From NCBI GenBank assembly GCA_018335875.1, contig JAGXRN010000034.1:1-64000 (forward strand): 64,000 bases of DNA, given 5' to 3'. This document shows, in pieces, positions 44,070-51,715 of this stretch. This DNA comes from Dethiobacter sp. (lineage in GTDB: Bacteria > Bacillota > Dethiobacteria > Dethiobacterales > Dethiobacteraceae). The position numbers and the translations under genes were made by a program. Each line of letters begins with the position of its first letter. The stretch's first letter is position 1. The notes under the pieces were generated by a model. The model did not search any database and was not told the origin of the DNA. It saw only the letters and a program-made list of their open reading frames with translations.

Positions 44070-44874
44070 TACCTGCACCACCTGCCACTTCGGAACTCAG
44101 GCAAAAACCTTTGATGTGCTGGGCGCGCAGGGGCTTGCGGGCGGCCGTTTTTACGACAGTGAGTTTAAAGCCTTGGCAGCGGGAAGGACAGGTGTATCTT
44201 TTCACACGGCCACGGGTTATTCAGATAGAGGGCTTCTTGAGCATTGGCAGGCGCCCGGCAGCGGCATAACAGAAGCACAGGCATCACTGCTCCCCAGTCA
44301 CAGCAGGTGGAGGCAGCAGTTCACATGCGGCTCCTGCCACGCGCCGCATGGTTCCTACAGCGCGCGGCACCTGCACTACAATCCAAACGGCAGTGCGGTT
44401 CGCGGCAGCTCACCCCTCCGTGAACTGGCAGGTTACCCGGGAGTGTATGTTACTGCGATAAATACAGCCCCCTGGCTCTATTATGACAGATCAGAGAGGC
44501 CGGACATGGCGGTGGCAGTATTCGATAAATCCGGGAGCGACATAACTGAATACTGTGAAATAAACTACTCAAGCGGTGAGATTAGAATGGTTAGAAAAAA
44601 CGGTGTTCCGGGAAGTACCCCTGCAACTGTTGTTTTTTCCCGGGCAAAGATAGTGGTATTTAACGGGAACGGAAGCCATAAAAGCGGTATCAGTGATTTT
44701 TGTGTTTCCTGCCATGTAAACTTTATGGACGTTGCAGTTGCACTCACAAAGATAGAAGAAACAGCAACCAGTGAGGAAGAGTTAAAAGTGCAGTCAACAA
44801 CGGAAAATGCGCCAGATAATGGAGACATAAACGATGGCGATAGCCAACTGGCTGAGGGGGAGGCAAAACCATGA
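44062..44874 (+). pseudogene. Cytochrome fragment lacking signal peptide and 5' end
   Basis: From about 44062 the frame reads VYNTCTTCHFGTQ and continues for about 270 residues with CTTCH, CGSCH and CVSCH. The nearest upstream ATG (44023) lies in the lipoprotein gene and would give no export signal. The C-terminal tail is Glu/Asn-rich. Interpreted as a second place where the beginning of an exported cytochrome gene is missing and the remainder is fused behind an unrelated gene. Its stop overlaps the next gene's ATG. Confidence 0.65.
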
Positions 44875-45218
44875 AACATTTCAGATGCATTATTATTGTG
44901 CTGTTATTGCTTGCTGTTGTGGCTTTTGCCGGCTGTGCCCGGCAGGTAGGCGACACTGATGAGCCCACCGAGTTCATGGCCTGGCAGTTTGCCCAGGGAG
45001 TTGTGAGGCCGCGTGTTATGAGGCCGGGTAATGCTGTTTTCCCCCGCTACAGTGCAAGTTTTATTGAAAGGCCCGGCAATAATGAGTTTATAATAACAGC
45101 GTATCTGAACACACTTGATGCGCAAAACAATACTATAACTTATGATTTTAAAGCGGTAGTAAAGTATGCGGGCAATGATATGTTCAGGGAAGTCTTGGTG
45201 GAAGTAAAAAAAAGATAA
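44871..45218 (+). CDS. Small lipoprotein
   Basis: 115 aa with a clear lipoprotein signal (LLLLAVVAFAGC, Cys about residue 21). The mature part (YSASFIERPGNNEFIITAYL, TYDFKAVVKYAGNDMF) is beta-rich and of unknown family. Overlaps the cytochrome fragment by 4 bases, so probably part of the same cytochrome operon. Confidence 0.65.
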   Translation: MKHFRCIIIVLLLLAVVAFAGCARQVGDTDEPTEFMAWQFAQGVVRPRVMRPGNAVFPRYSASFIERPGNNEFIITAYLNTLDAQNNTITYDFKAVVKYAGNDMFREVLVEVKKR

Positions 45219-45291
45219 AAATATATTTAAAGGAAATGAGCTGTCCACCTCGTATATTTACCTTAGTCTTATTTTTACAGGGGGTATGTTT

Positions 45292-46422
45292 ATGAGGCCG
45301 CAGCCAGGTTTTACCGATAAATTACGTAAAGTCAGACGGCAACTGCACAGTAATGCTGAGACAAGGTTTGACCTTGATGCAACAAAAGCTTACCTCACTC
45401 AGGTATTTGGGGAAGAGGGAATCAGTCTGGCGGAGGCCGGGAGGGGCCTTATAGCTGATATAGGTAACGGAGCGCCGCGCGTGCTTCTGCGCGCCGACAT
45501 GGATGCTCTGCCTCTAAGAGACGGTAAGCAGGTTGTATATGCGTCAAAAAATGAGGGAGCCTGCCATGCCTGCGGCCACGACGGACACATGGCCATGCTT
45601 TACGGAGCAGCGCTGCTGCTGAAAGAACGTCATGTTAAGAACAGTATCCGACTGATTTTTCAGCCGTGTGAGGAGTGTCCGCCCGGCGGAGCGCTCGGTA
45701 TGATTGAGGCAGGAGTGCTGGAAGGTATCCAGGCTGCTTTTGCTATTCACCTCGATCCCAGCCTGCAGTTTGGCAGGGTAGGCGTTAAGCCCGGAGTACT
45801 GATGGCAGCAACTGACGGTTTTACTCTTACAATCAAGGGCAAAGGGGGGCACGGCGCCCAGCCCCACAAAGCTGTGGATGCAATTTTGGCCGCATCCCAT
45901 GTTGTTACAACTTTGCAGGCGCTGGTAAGCCGGATGAACGACCCGCTGGAGCCGCTTGTTTTGACCGTGGGCAAGGTCTGCGGTGGTACGGCCTCCAATG
46001 TGATAGCCGACACAGTAGTTCTTGAGGGCACAGTCAGAACACTAAGCGCTGATTTGAGGTCTGCAATGCCCGAGCAAATTAAGTATGTGGCAGGCGGCGT
46101 GTGTGCAGCGTTTGGCGCCTCCTGTGAGCTTAACTACCTCTTGGGTTACCCGCCGCTGGAGAACAACTCAAAAATGACCGAACTGGTGGCGCGGGAAGCG
46201 GCTGCCGTAATTGGAGAACAAAATGTTGTGAATCTTGAGCGCCCTGTTATGGGTGGTGAGGACTTTGCCTATATTCTGCAGCGTGTACCCGGTTGTTTCT
46301 TCAGGCTCGGGATAGGTGATGAAGAATTCAACCATCCATTGCACCACCCGTGCTTTGATTTTAATGAAGAAATACTTGCTGTTGGAGCTGAACTGCTTGC
46401 TGCAATTGCGTCTGCAGTGTGA
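45292..46422 (+). CDS. M20-family amidohydrolase/aminoacylase (hippurate hydrolase type)
   Basis: 376 aa. Metal-site motifs: LLRADMDALPL, HACGHDGHMAMLYGAA, FQPCEECPPGGA (with catalytic Glu) and GGHGAQPHKAVDAI in the dimerisation domain. Near the C-terminus MGGEDFAY and HHPCFDFNEE complete the site. Removes acyl groups from amino acids; substrate unknown. ATG 45292 is better spaced from AGGGGGT than ATG 45286. Confidence 0.88.
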   Translation: MRPQPGFTDKLRKVRRQLHSNAETRFDLDATKAYLTQVFGEEGISLAEAGRGLIADIGNGAPRVLLRADMDALPLRDGKQVVYASKNEGACHACGHDGHMAMLYGAALLLKERHVKNSIRLIFQPCEECPPGGALGMIEAGVLEGIQAAFAIHLDPSLQFGRVGVKPGVLMAATDGFTLTIKGKGGHGAQPHKAVDAILAASHVVTTLQALVSRMNDPLEPLVLTVGKVCGGTASNVIADTVVLEGTVRTLSADLRSAMPEQIKYVAGGVCAAFGASCELNYLLGYPPLENNSKMTELVAREAAAVIGEQNVVNLERPVMGGEDFAYILQRVPGCFFRLGIGDEEFNHPLHHPCFDFNEEILAVGAELLAAIASAV

Positions 46423-46449
46423 GTCAAATAATAGTTTTTCAGAATACAC

Positions 46450-46482
46450 ACAGCCTGAACATGGTTCAGGCTGTATTCTTTT
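46450..46482 (+). terminator. Terminator after the M20 gene
   Basis: ACAGCCTGAAC-ATG-GTTCAGGCTGT followed by ATTCTTTT. Confidence 0.9.
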
Positions 46483-46629
46483 CCATCAGGTACATATTTT
46501 TCTTAGTTAAATATGTACGCTTAAAAACATTTTGAGCTTCCGGGAAGGAGAATTTGCAGGAAATATAGAAATAGATGTCGGAAGAGTTGTTTTCTAAATA
46601 TACACGGTAATCTTCAGGAGGTTTTAAGC

Positions 46630-47418
46630 ATGAACATTATTGTATGCATTAAGCAGGTGCCCGATACCACAGAAGTTAAGATTGACCCTGTTAAGGGGAC
46701 TTTAATCCGTGAAGGGGTGCCAAGCATTGTAAATCCGTTTGACAAAAACGCCGTGGAAGCCGCGCTGCAGATAAAGGGACAAAAAGGCGGCAAGATTACT
46801 GTGGTAACCATGGGGCCTCCGCAGGCAATTGACGCCCTCAGGGAGTGTCTGGCAATGGGCGCGGATGAGGCCATCCTTGTCAGTGACAGGGCGTTTGCCG
46901 GCGCCGATACACTGGCCACTTCATACACTCTGGCTAAAACCATAGAAAAAATCGGCAGCTACGATCTTATATTATGCGGCAAACAGGCCATTGACGGCGA
47001 CACCGCCCAGGTAGGGCCGGGTATTGCCGAGCATCTCACTTTGCCCCAGGTAACATATGTCCAGAAAATCAGGGAAATAAGAGATGATGGCCTGCTGGTA
47101 GAAAGAGCCGTCGAGGGCGGCTATGAGGTCATTACAGTGAAACTTCCCGCCATGATTGCCGTGGAAAAGTCCATTAATGAACCCCGCTTCCCGACTATGA
47201 TGGGCACTATGAAAGCCCATAAAAAACAGATTCCCAGTTGGTCTGCACAAGATATAGGCGCTCAGGAAGATATGGTGGGGTTAAACGGTTCCGCCACCCA
47301 GGTGAAGAGGGTATTTGCTCCCGAGCGCAAGGGCGCTGGTGAGATGATCGAGGCCGAGGACGCACAACAGATTTGTGAGCTGTTAATCAGCAAACTTCGT
47401 GATGCAAAAATCGTCTAG
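46630..47418 (+). CDS. etfB: Electron transfer flavoprotein beta subunit (EtfB/FixA)
   Basis: 262 aa. Starts NIIVCIKQVPDTTEVKIDP, with GPPQAIDALRECLAMGADEAILVSD and LILCGKQAIDGDTAQVGPGIAE, the EtfB nucleotide and subunit-contact motifs. Works with EtfA to take or bifurcate electrons. Its usual partner gene follows after 13 bases but is damaged. No acyl-CoA dehydrogenase gene is nearby. Confidence 0.93.
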   Translation: MNIIVCIKQVPDTTEVKIDPVKGTLIREGVPSIVNPFDKNAVEAALQIKGQKGGKITVVTMGPPQAIDALRECLAMGADEAILVSDRAFAGADTLATSYTLAKTIEKIGSYDLILCGKQAIDGDTAQVGPGIAEHLTLPQVTYVQKIREIRDDGLLVERAVEGGYEVITVKLPAMIAVEKSINEPRFPTMMGTMKAHKKQIPSWSAQDIGAQEDMVGLNGSATQVKRVFAPERKGAGEMIEAEDAQQICELLISKLRDAKIV

Positions 47419-47431
47419 GGGGTGACAGGCA

Positions 47432-48012
47432 GTGAGCGTTAAAATTAAGGCTGACGAGTGCCTGGGTTGTGAGGTATGTATTGATGCCTGCCCTTTCCCG
47501 GGTGCCATTATAATGAAAGACGGTGTGGCGGTACTGACTGACAAATGTACAGGTTGTGGTGCATGCGCCCAGTCCTGCGCTGCCGAGGCCATCGAAGTGA
47601 CAAAGACAGAGGATAAGCTGGCAGTTGACATCAGCGAATATAAAGGTGTTTGGGTTTTTATCGAGCAGCGTGACGGCCATATCGCCAATGTTGCTTTAGA
47701 GCTGTTGAGCGAGGGCAGGAAACTGGCCGATGAGCTTGGAGTTGAGTTGGCCGGCGTACTTCTTGGCGAAAACATGGAAGGCCTGACGAGGCACTGCTTT
47801 GCTTTCGGCGCCGATAAGGTATACCTGGCGGACGCTCCGGTATTTAAAGACTACCGCACAGATTCCTATACCGATGTAATTGTGGCGCCATAAACAAAGA
47901 CCCCGAGGCGCCTATCTTTAAGGTAGCCACATATGGCGTTGTGGGCGACCTGCACAAGATAGTCCCCGCACTCACAAAAAAATTCCAGGAATTAAAAGAA
48001 GCAGGAAAATAA
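47432..48012 (+). pseudogene. etfA: Electron transfer flavoprotein alpha subunit with N-terminal 2[4Fe-4S] domain, internally deleted
   Basis: The 5' frame (47432-47893) encodes a ferredoxin domain (CLGCEVCIDACPF, CTGCGACAQSC) and the first EtfA part up to [10 protein letters not shown], then stops. The +2 frame then continues with [20 protein letters not shown] to TAA 48010, which is the normal EtfA C-terminus. Normal EtfA has roughly 200 residues between these points, including the FAD-binding domain, which are absent. The breakpoint lies at about 47884-47890, where both flanks encode a DVIVA-like sequence, suggesting a join at a short repeat. As read here no functional FAD site can be made. 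Confidence 0.85.
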
Positions 48013-48017
48013 AAGAT

Positions 48018-48060
48018 AATTAAATGCCGGCTCCATTTTAGCAGGAGCCGGCATTTAATT
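48018..48060 (+). terminator. Terminator of the etf operon
   Basis: AATTAAATGCCGGCTCC ... GGAGCCGGCATTTAATT, a 17-bp stem with a 9-base loop. Confidence 0.9.
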
Positions 48061-48156
48061 TAGGCAGCACGTATTTCTTGGCAAAATTTTCTCTATGGCT
48101 TATAATGGTCATATCACACAGTTGCAGGGAAATACTAGCTTCGGAGGTGCTTTTTT

Positions 48157-48615
48157 ATGGAGCAGATAGGCCAGGTGGTTGGAATAGATGGGGATACAGC
48201 CATGGTAGTGGTGAGGCGCCATGATGTGTGCGGCAAGTGTGGCGGCTGCGGAGCGGTTATTTCAGGCGGCGGGGAGAACTATATTCAGGCACAGAATATA
48301 GTAAATGCCCGTGTTGGCCAGACTGTAAAAGTAACCAGCGATACAGGGCAGGTCCTTAAGGCTTCTTTTGTGGTTTACATGGTGCCGGTAATTTCGCTCC
48401 TTGTCGGGATCTTGCTGGGACAGCAGGTCGGGGCGGCATTGGGGTTGTTGGCACGGGAAGAACTGGTGGGACTTTTTTTGGGTGTGGTATTTCTTTTAGC
48501 TTCTTATTTTCTGGTTAAAGGCTATGACCGCAAAATGAACGCAGGGCGGATGAAAATCTCCATAGTGGAAATAGTTGAGCAACCTGCGGATGTGCCAATT
48601 GACGAGAAATGTTAG
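48157..48615 (+). CDS. RseC/SoxR-reducing-system family protein
   Basis: 152 aa. The N-terminal domain has a cysteine cluster, VCGKCGGCGAV, and two membrane segments follow (ASFVVYMVPVISLLVGILLG and ELVGLFLGVVFLLASYFLV). That is the RseC/RsxC-associated layout. In Firmicutes these proteins often sit near electron-transport genes; the exact role is not clear. ATG 48157 after GGAGGTGC. Its end overlaps the flavoprotein stub. Confidence 0.8.
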   Translation: MEQIGQVVGIDGDTAMVVVRRHDVCGKCGGCGAVISGGGENYIQAQNIVNARVGQTVKVTSDTGQVLKASFVVYMVPVISLLVGILLGQQVGAALGLLAREELVGLFLGVVFLLASYFLVKGYDRKMNAGRMKISIVEIVEQPADVPIDEKC

Positions 48616-48758
48616 TCCTGGGTTTGGCAGGCAGTCCCCGTTGTGGAGGAAATTCGGAAATATTGCTTGATGAAGCTCTTGACAGTGCGGCAAAAGCCGG
48701 CGCTGCCACAGAGAAAATAGCGCTTTCAAAACAGAAGCCATATAACAAACATCTATGA
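48609..48758 (+). pseudogene. Truncated NADPH-dependent FMN reductase-like flavoprotein (N-terminal stub)
   Basis: 49 residues: MLVLGLAGSPRCGGNSEILL followed by DEALDSAAKAG is the start of a flavodoxin-fold FMN reductase, with the FMN-phosphate loop GSPRCGGNSE. It stops after ALSKQKPYNKHL, while the family normally has 180-200 residues and a Cys-rich segment next. The rest is absent; after the break the sequence is unrelated. One more abruptly cut gene. Confidence 0.7.
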
Positions 48759-48782
48759 TAAACTAATGGACGCTACCGTTTT

Positions 48783-48995
48783 TTATTTTTTTTTATTGCT
48801 TTCAATTTCTCTGATCTGACGGGAGAGATATGCCCTGCCCCTCCAGGCAAGAAAAGCGTCGAGGTCGGGGAAAATATTTTCGATAGAAAGTCCATCATCC
48901 GCCAGTTCCTGCCTTAATAAACGGTAGTTGGCCAGTGTGGGGCTGCGGTAGAATTTATCCACCGCACTGTTTTTTTTCTTAAATTGTAGGAGCAT
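48783..48995 (-). CDS. Hypothetical protein, 70 aa
   Basis: Minus-strand frame MLLQFKKKNSAVDKFYRSPT ... with a charged C-terminus (REIESNKKK). ATG 48995 has GGAGGG upstream at long spacing; ATG 49019 would add eight residues without a site. No domain recognised. Directly faces the truncated flavoprotein stub. Confidence 0.45.
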   Translation of the reverse strand: MLLQFKKKNSAVDKFYRSPTLANYRLLRQELADDGLSIENIFPDLDAFLAWRGRAYLSRQIREIESNKKK

Positions 48996-49101
48996 TATCC
49001 AACTACCACCCTCCCGCATATACTAGAGTATATATTCGGCGCAGCGACAGTTTTTCCTTTCGCAGTAAAGCTTTTTGTCTCTTTGTGGCTGTGGTTTCCA
49101 A

Positions 49102-49131
49102 TTGACAAAACAAGCTTTTCTGTGATAAAAT
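49102..49131 (+). promoter_or_regulatory. Promoter of the lysine operon
   Basis: TTGACA (49102-49107), 18-base spacer, TAAAAT (49126-49131), about 30 bases before the riboswitch P1 helix. Confidence 0.8.
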
Positions 49132-49161
49132 TCTGGAAACAAATAATGCCTCACCGCCTAG

Positions 49162-49342
49162 GTGAGGTAGAGGCGCGGTTGCCAAGAGTACTGCCTGGGA
49201 GATACGGGATTGATGAATGGGCAGGAAAGGGGTTGCCGCCGAAGCCGGCATTTCACCCGCGTGTGCCTGGCTGGGACGTCAGTGAATAACTAACGTACTG
49301 TCACCGGGAGCTGCCCTGACTCCCGGTGAAGAGCTATCTCAC
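49162..49342 (+). promoter_or_regulatory. Lysine riboswitch (L-box)
   Basis: The conserved 5' core GGTGAGGTAGAGGCGCGG and CCAAGAGTA match the L-box, as do GAAAGGGG, GCCGAAG and the closing strand. P1 is formed by GTGAGGTAG (49162-49170) with CTATCTCAC (49334-49342). It precedes lysA-dapF-dapL-asd-lysC. An upstream hairpin CCTCACC/GGTGAGG (49149-49167) can pair with the 5' strand of P1. Confidence 0.92.
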
Positions 49343-49373
49343 GGAGGGCGTTGGGGATGTGTCGAGTCTGTAA

Positions 49374-49412
49374 CGGCTGACAGCAACCTGTTGGTCGTTT
49401 TATTTTTTATCA
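49374..49412 (+). terminator. Probable riboswitch-controlled attenuator
   Basis: CGGCTGACAGCAACCTGTTGGTCG, an imperfect stem, followed by TTTTATTTTTTAT, placed between riboswitch and lysA. Expected to form when lysine is bound. Confidence 0.6.
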
Positions 49413-49440
49413 TAAATTATATTTGAGGGGGGAGTTGCCG

Positions 49441-50781
49441 ATGTTTTTAACTGGGACTATGCGTATCAACGAGAAAGGGCATCTTGAAATCGGAGGATGT
49501 GATACTGTTGAACTTACCCGCAATTTTGGCACACCGCTTTATGTCATGGACGAGGAGCTTATCCGTAAAAACTGCAGAGAATATACTGACACATTCAGCC
49601 GCCTTTATCCCAACAGTCAGGTTGCATACTCAGGCAAAGCTTTTTTGACCATGGCTATGTGCCGGTTGGTGGAAGAAGAAGGAATGGCACTGGATGTAGT
49701 TTCAGGGGGAGAAATCTATACCGCTCTTAAGGCAGGCTATCCGGCAAGTAAGATGATTTTCCACGGCAACAATAAGTCTGCAGTTGATCTTGAAATTGCG
49801 CTCACAAGCGGTGTGGGACGGCTGGTGGTGGACAGTTTCTCAGAACTGGAGCTGATTGAATCCATTGGCAGCCAAGTGGGGAAAACAGCCCAGATTTATT
49901 TGCGTGTCAAGCCGGGGATAGAAGCTCACACTCACCATTATATCCAAACAGGCCAGCTTGACTCTAAATTTGGACTGGGTCTGGCGGACGGACACGCCAT
50001 GGCTTTTGTCAAAGCTGCGCTTAAACTCAGGCACGTAGAGCTGTGCGGGCTGCACTGCCATATTGGTTCTCAGATCTTTGACCTTAAACCATTCCAGGTG
50101 GCATCAGAAGTTATGATGGATTTTATACAGGGCATAAAAAAGAAGACCGGGCTTGCTATCAGGGAACTTGACCTTGGCGGTGGTTTTGGCATCCGCTACC
50201 TGCGTGAGGACTCGCCTCATTCTCTGCCGGCGTTTATAGAGCTAATTGTAACTACTATTAAAGAAAAGGCAGCTGAACATGGACTGACACTCCCCAGGCT
50301 TTTGGTGGAGCCGGGCCGCTCAATTGTTGGTGAAGCCGGTACTACCCTGTATACTGTTGGGACAATTAAGGAAGTGCCCGGTATCCGCAAGTATGTGGCT
50401 GTGGATGGAGGAATGATGGATAATATACGTACTGCCATGTATGAGGCGAAGTACGAGGCAATAGTTGCCAACCGTGCTCTGGAGGAGCCTGTGGAGAAAG
50501 TCTCCGTAGCAGGCAAGGCCTGTGAGTCAGGAGATATGCTCATCTGGGATATTGACCTGCCAAAGCTGGTGCGTGGAGATATCCTGGCGACTTTTTCTAC
50601 CGGGGCTTATCATTACTCAATGGCTTCAAACTACAATCGTTTCACACGTCCACCGGTAGTCTTTGTCAGTAACGGCCATGCGGAAATAGTGGTGAAGAGA
50701 GAGTCTTATGAAAACCTGGTTATAAATGACGTTATCCCTGCCCATCTGCAAAAACGGGTTGAGCGCAGGGCGGCCAACTAA
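49441..50781 (+). CDS. lysA: Diaminopimelate decarboxylase
   Basis: 446 aa. Last step of lysine synthesis. PLP lysine in QVAYSGKAFLTMAM, then DVVSGGEIYTALKAG, FHGNNKS, LCGLHCHIGSQI, LDLGGGFGIRY, VEPGRSIVGEAG and VAGKACESGDML. ATG 49441 is preferred over TTG 49423 because GAGGGGGGAG lies between them. Under lysine riboswitch control. Confidence 0.95.
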   Translation: MFLTGTMRINEKGHLEIGGCDTVELTRNFGTPLYVMDEELIRKNCREYTDTFSRLYPNSQVAYSGKAFLTMAMCRLVEEEGMALDVVSGGEIYTALKAGYPASKMIFHGNNKSAVDLEIALTSGVGRLVVDSFSELELIESIGSQVGKTAQIYLRVKPGIEAHTHHYIQTGQLDSKFGLGLADGHAMAFVKAALKLRHVELCGLHCHIGSQIFDLKPFQVASEVMMDFIQGIKKKTGLAIRELDLGGGFGIRYLREDSPHSLPAFIELIVTTIKEKAAEHGLTLPRLLVEPGRSIVGEAGTTLYTVGTIKEVPGIRKYVAVDGGMMDNIRTAMYEAKYEAIVANRALEEPVEKVSVAGKACESGDMLIWDIDLPKLVRGDILATFSTGAYHYSMASNYNRFTRPPVVFVSNGHAEIVVKRESYENLVINDVIPAHLQKRVERRAAN

Positions 50782-50827
50782 CATAAAATATAGAGAAAAG
50801 ATTCCACATAACAAGGAGGTGAGTCGC

Positions 50828-51661
50828 GTGGAATTTGTAAAAATGCACGGCCTTGGCAACGATTTTGTGATAGTGGAAGATTTTTCAGGCAGCCTGCGAA
50901 ATTATGACGACCTGGCGCGCAGGATTTGTGACCGCAACTTTGGAGTGGGCGCCGACGGCTTGGTTCTCCTGCAGTCTTCACAAAAAGCTCCCTGCCGCAT
51001 GCGTATCTTTAACTCCGATGGCAGTGAAGCAGAAATGTGCGGCAATGCTGTGCGCTGTGTGGGCAAGTATCTGTATGAACGTGGCCTGGTAAAAGATAGC
51101 ACCATACCGCTTGAGACTTACAACAACCTTCTTACATTGCGTATCAAGACTGAAGGAAAATCGGTAACCGGTGTAGAAGTGGATATGGGCGAACCAATCC
51201 TGGAGAGTAATCTTGTGCCTGTCTCAGGTGAAAAAAGGCGCGTTGTGTCAGAAACACTGGAGGCGGCGGGAAGGCAGTTTACGTTTACCGCGGTATCCAT
51301 GGGCAACCCTCACTGCGTAATTTTCTGTGAGGACTTAGCTGACGTACCATTGACTGAATGGGGGCCGCTGATTGAAACTCACCCGCTGTTTCCGCGTAAG
51401 GCAAATGTAGAATTTGTCCAGGTAGAATCAAGGGAACGGGCTGTTGTTAAGGTCTGGGAACGCGGTGTCGGCCCGACGCTGGCTTGCGGGACCGGAGCAT
51501 GTGCGGTACTGGCGGCCGGTGTCTTAAACGGAAGGTTGGGGCGCAGGGCGGAAATACAACTGCCTGGCGGCGTGCTATCCATTGAGTGGCGGGAAGACAA
51601 CCACCTTTATATGACAGGTCCGGCAGAGGAAGTTTTCCGTGGCCGGTTGACCGGGTTTTAA
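50828..51661 (+). CDS. dapF: Diaminopimelate epimerase
   Basis: 277 aa. GTG 50828 behind AAGGAGGTGAG. The two catalytic cysteines are in SEAEMCGNAVRC and TLACGTGACAV; the start FVKMHGLGNDFVIVE is typical. Converts LL- to meso-diaminopimelate, which fits DapL downstream. Confidence 0.96.
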   Translation: MEFVKMHGLGNDFVIVEDFSGSLRNYDDLARRICDRNFGVGADGLVLLQSSQKAPCRMRIFNSDGSEAEMCGNAVRCVGKYLYERGLVKDSTIPLETYNNLLTLRIKTEGKSVTGVEVDMGEPILESNLVPVSGEKRRVVSETLEAAGRQFTFTAVSMGNPHCVIFCEDLADVPLTEWGPLIETHPLFPRKANVEFVQVESRERAVVKVWERGVGPTLACGTGACAVLAAGVLNGRLGRRAEIQLPGGVLSIEWREDNHLYMTGPAEEVFRGRLTGF

Positions 51662-51715
51662 TTGCCTTAAGATTTTTTAGATATCTTAATAATGATGAAA
51701 TGGAGTGATAATTTA

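Noticed and set aside
47888-47895. TAA inside etfA as possible recoding
   Set aside because: No reading system for UAA is known in such bacteria, the downstream frame differs, and about 200 family residues are missing, so a deletion explains it better.
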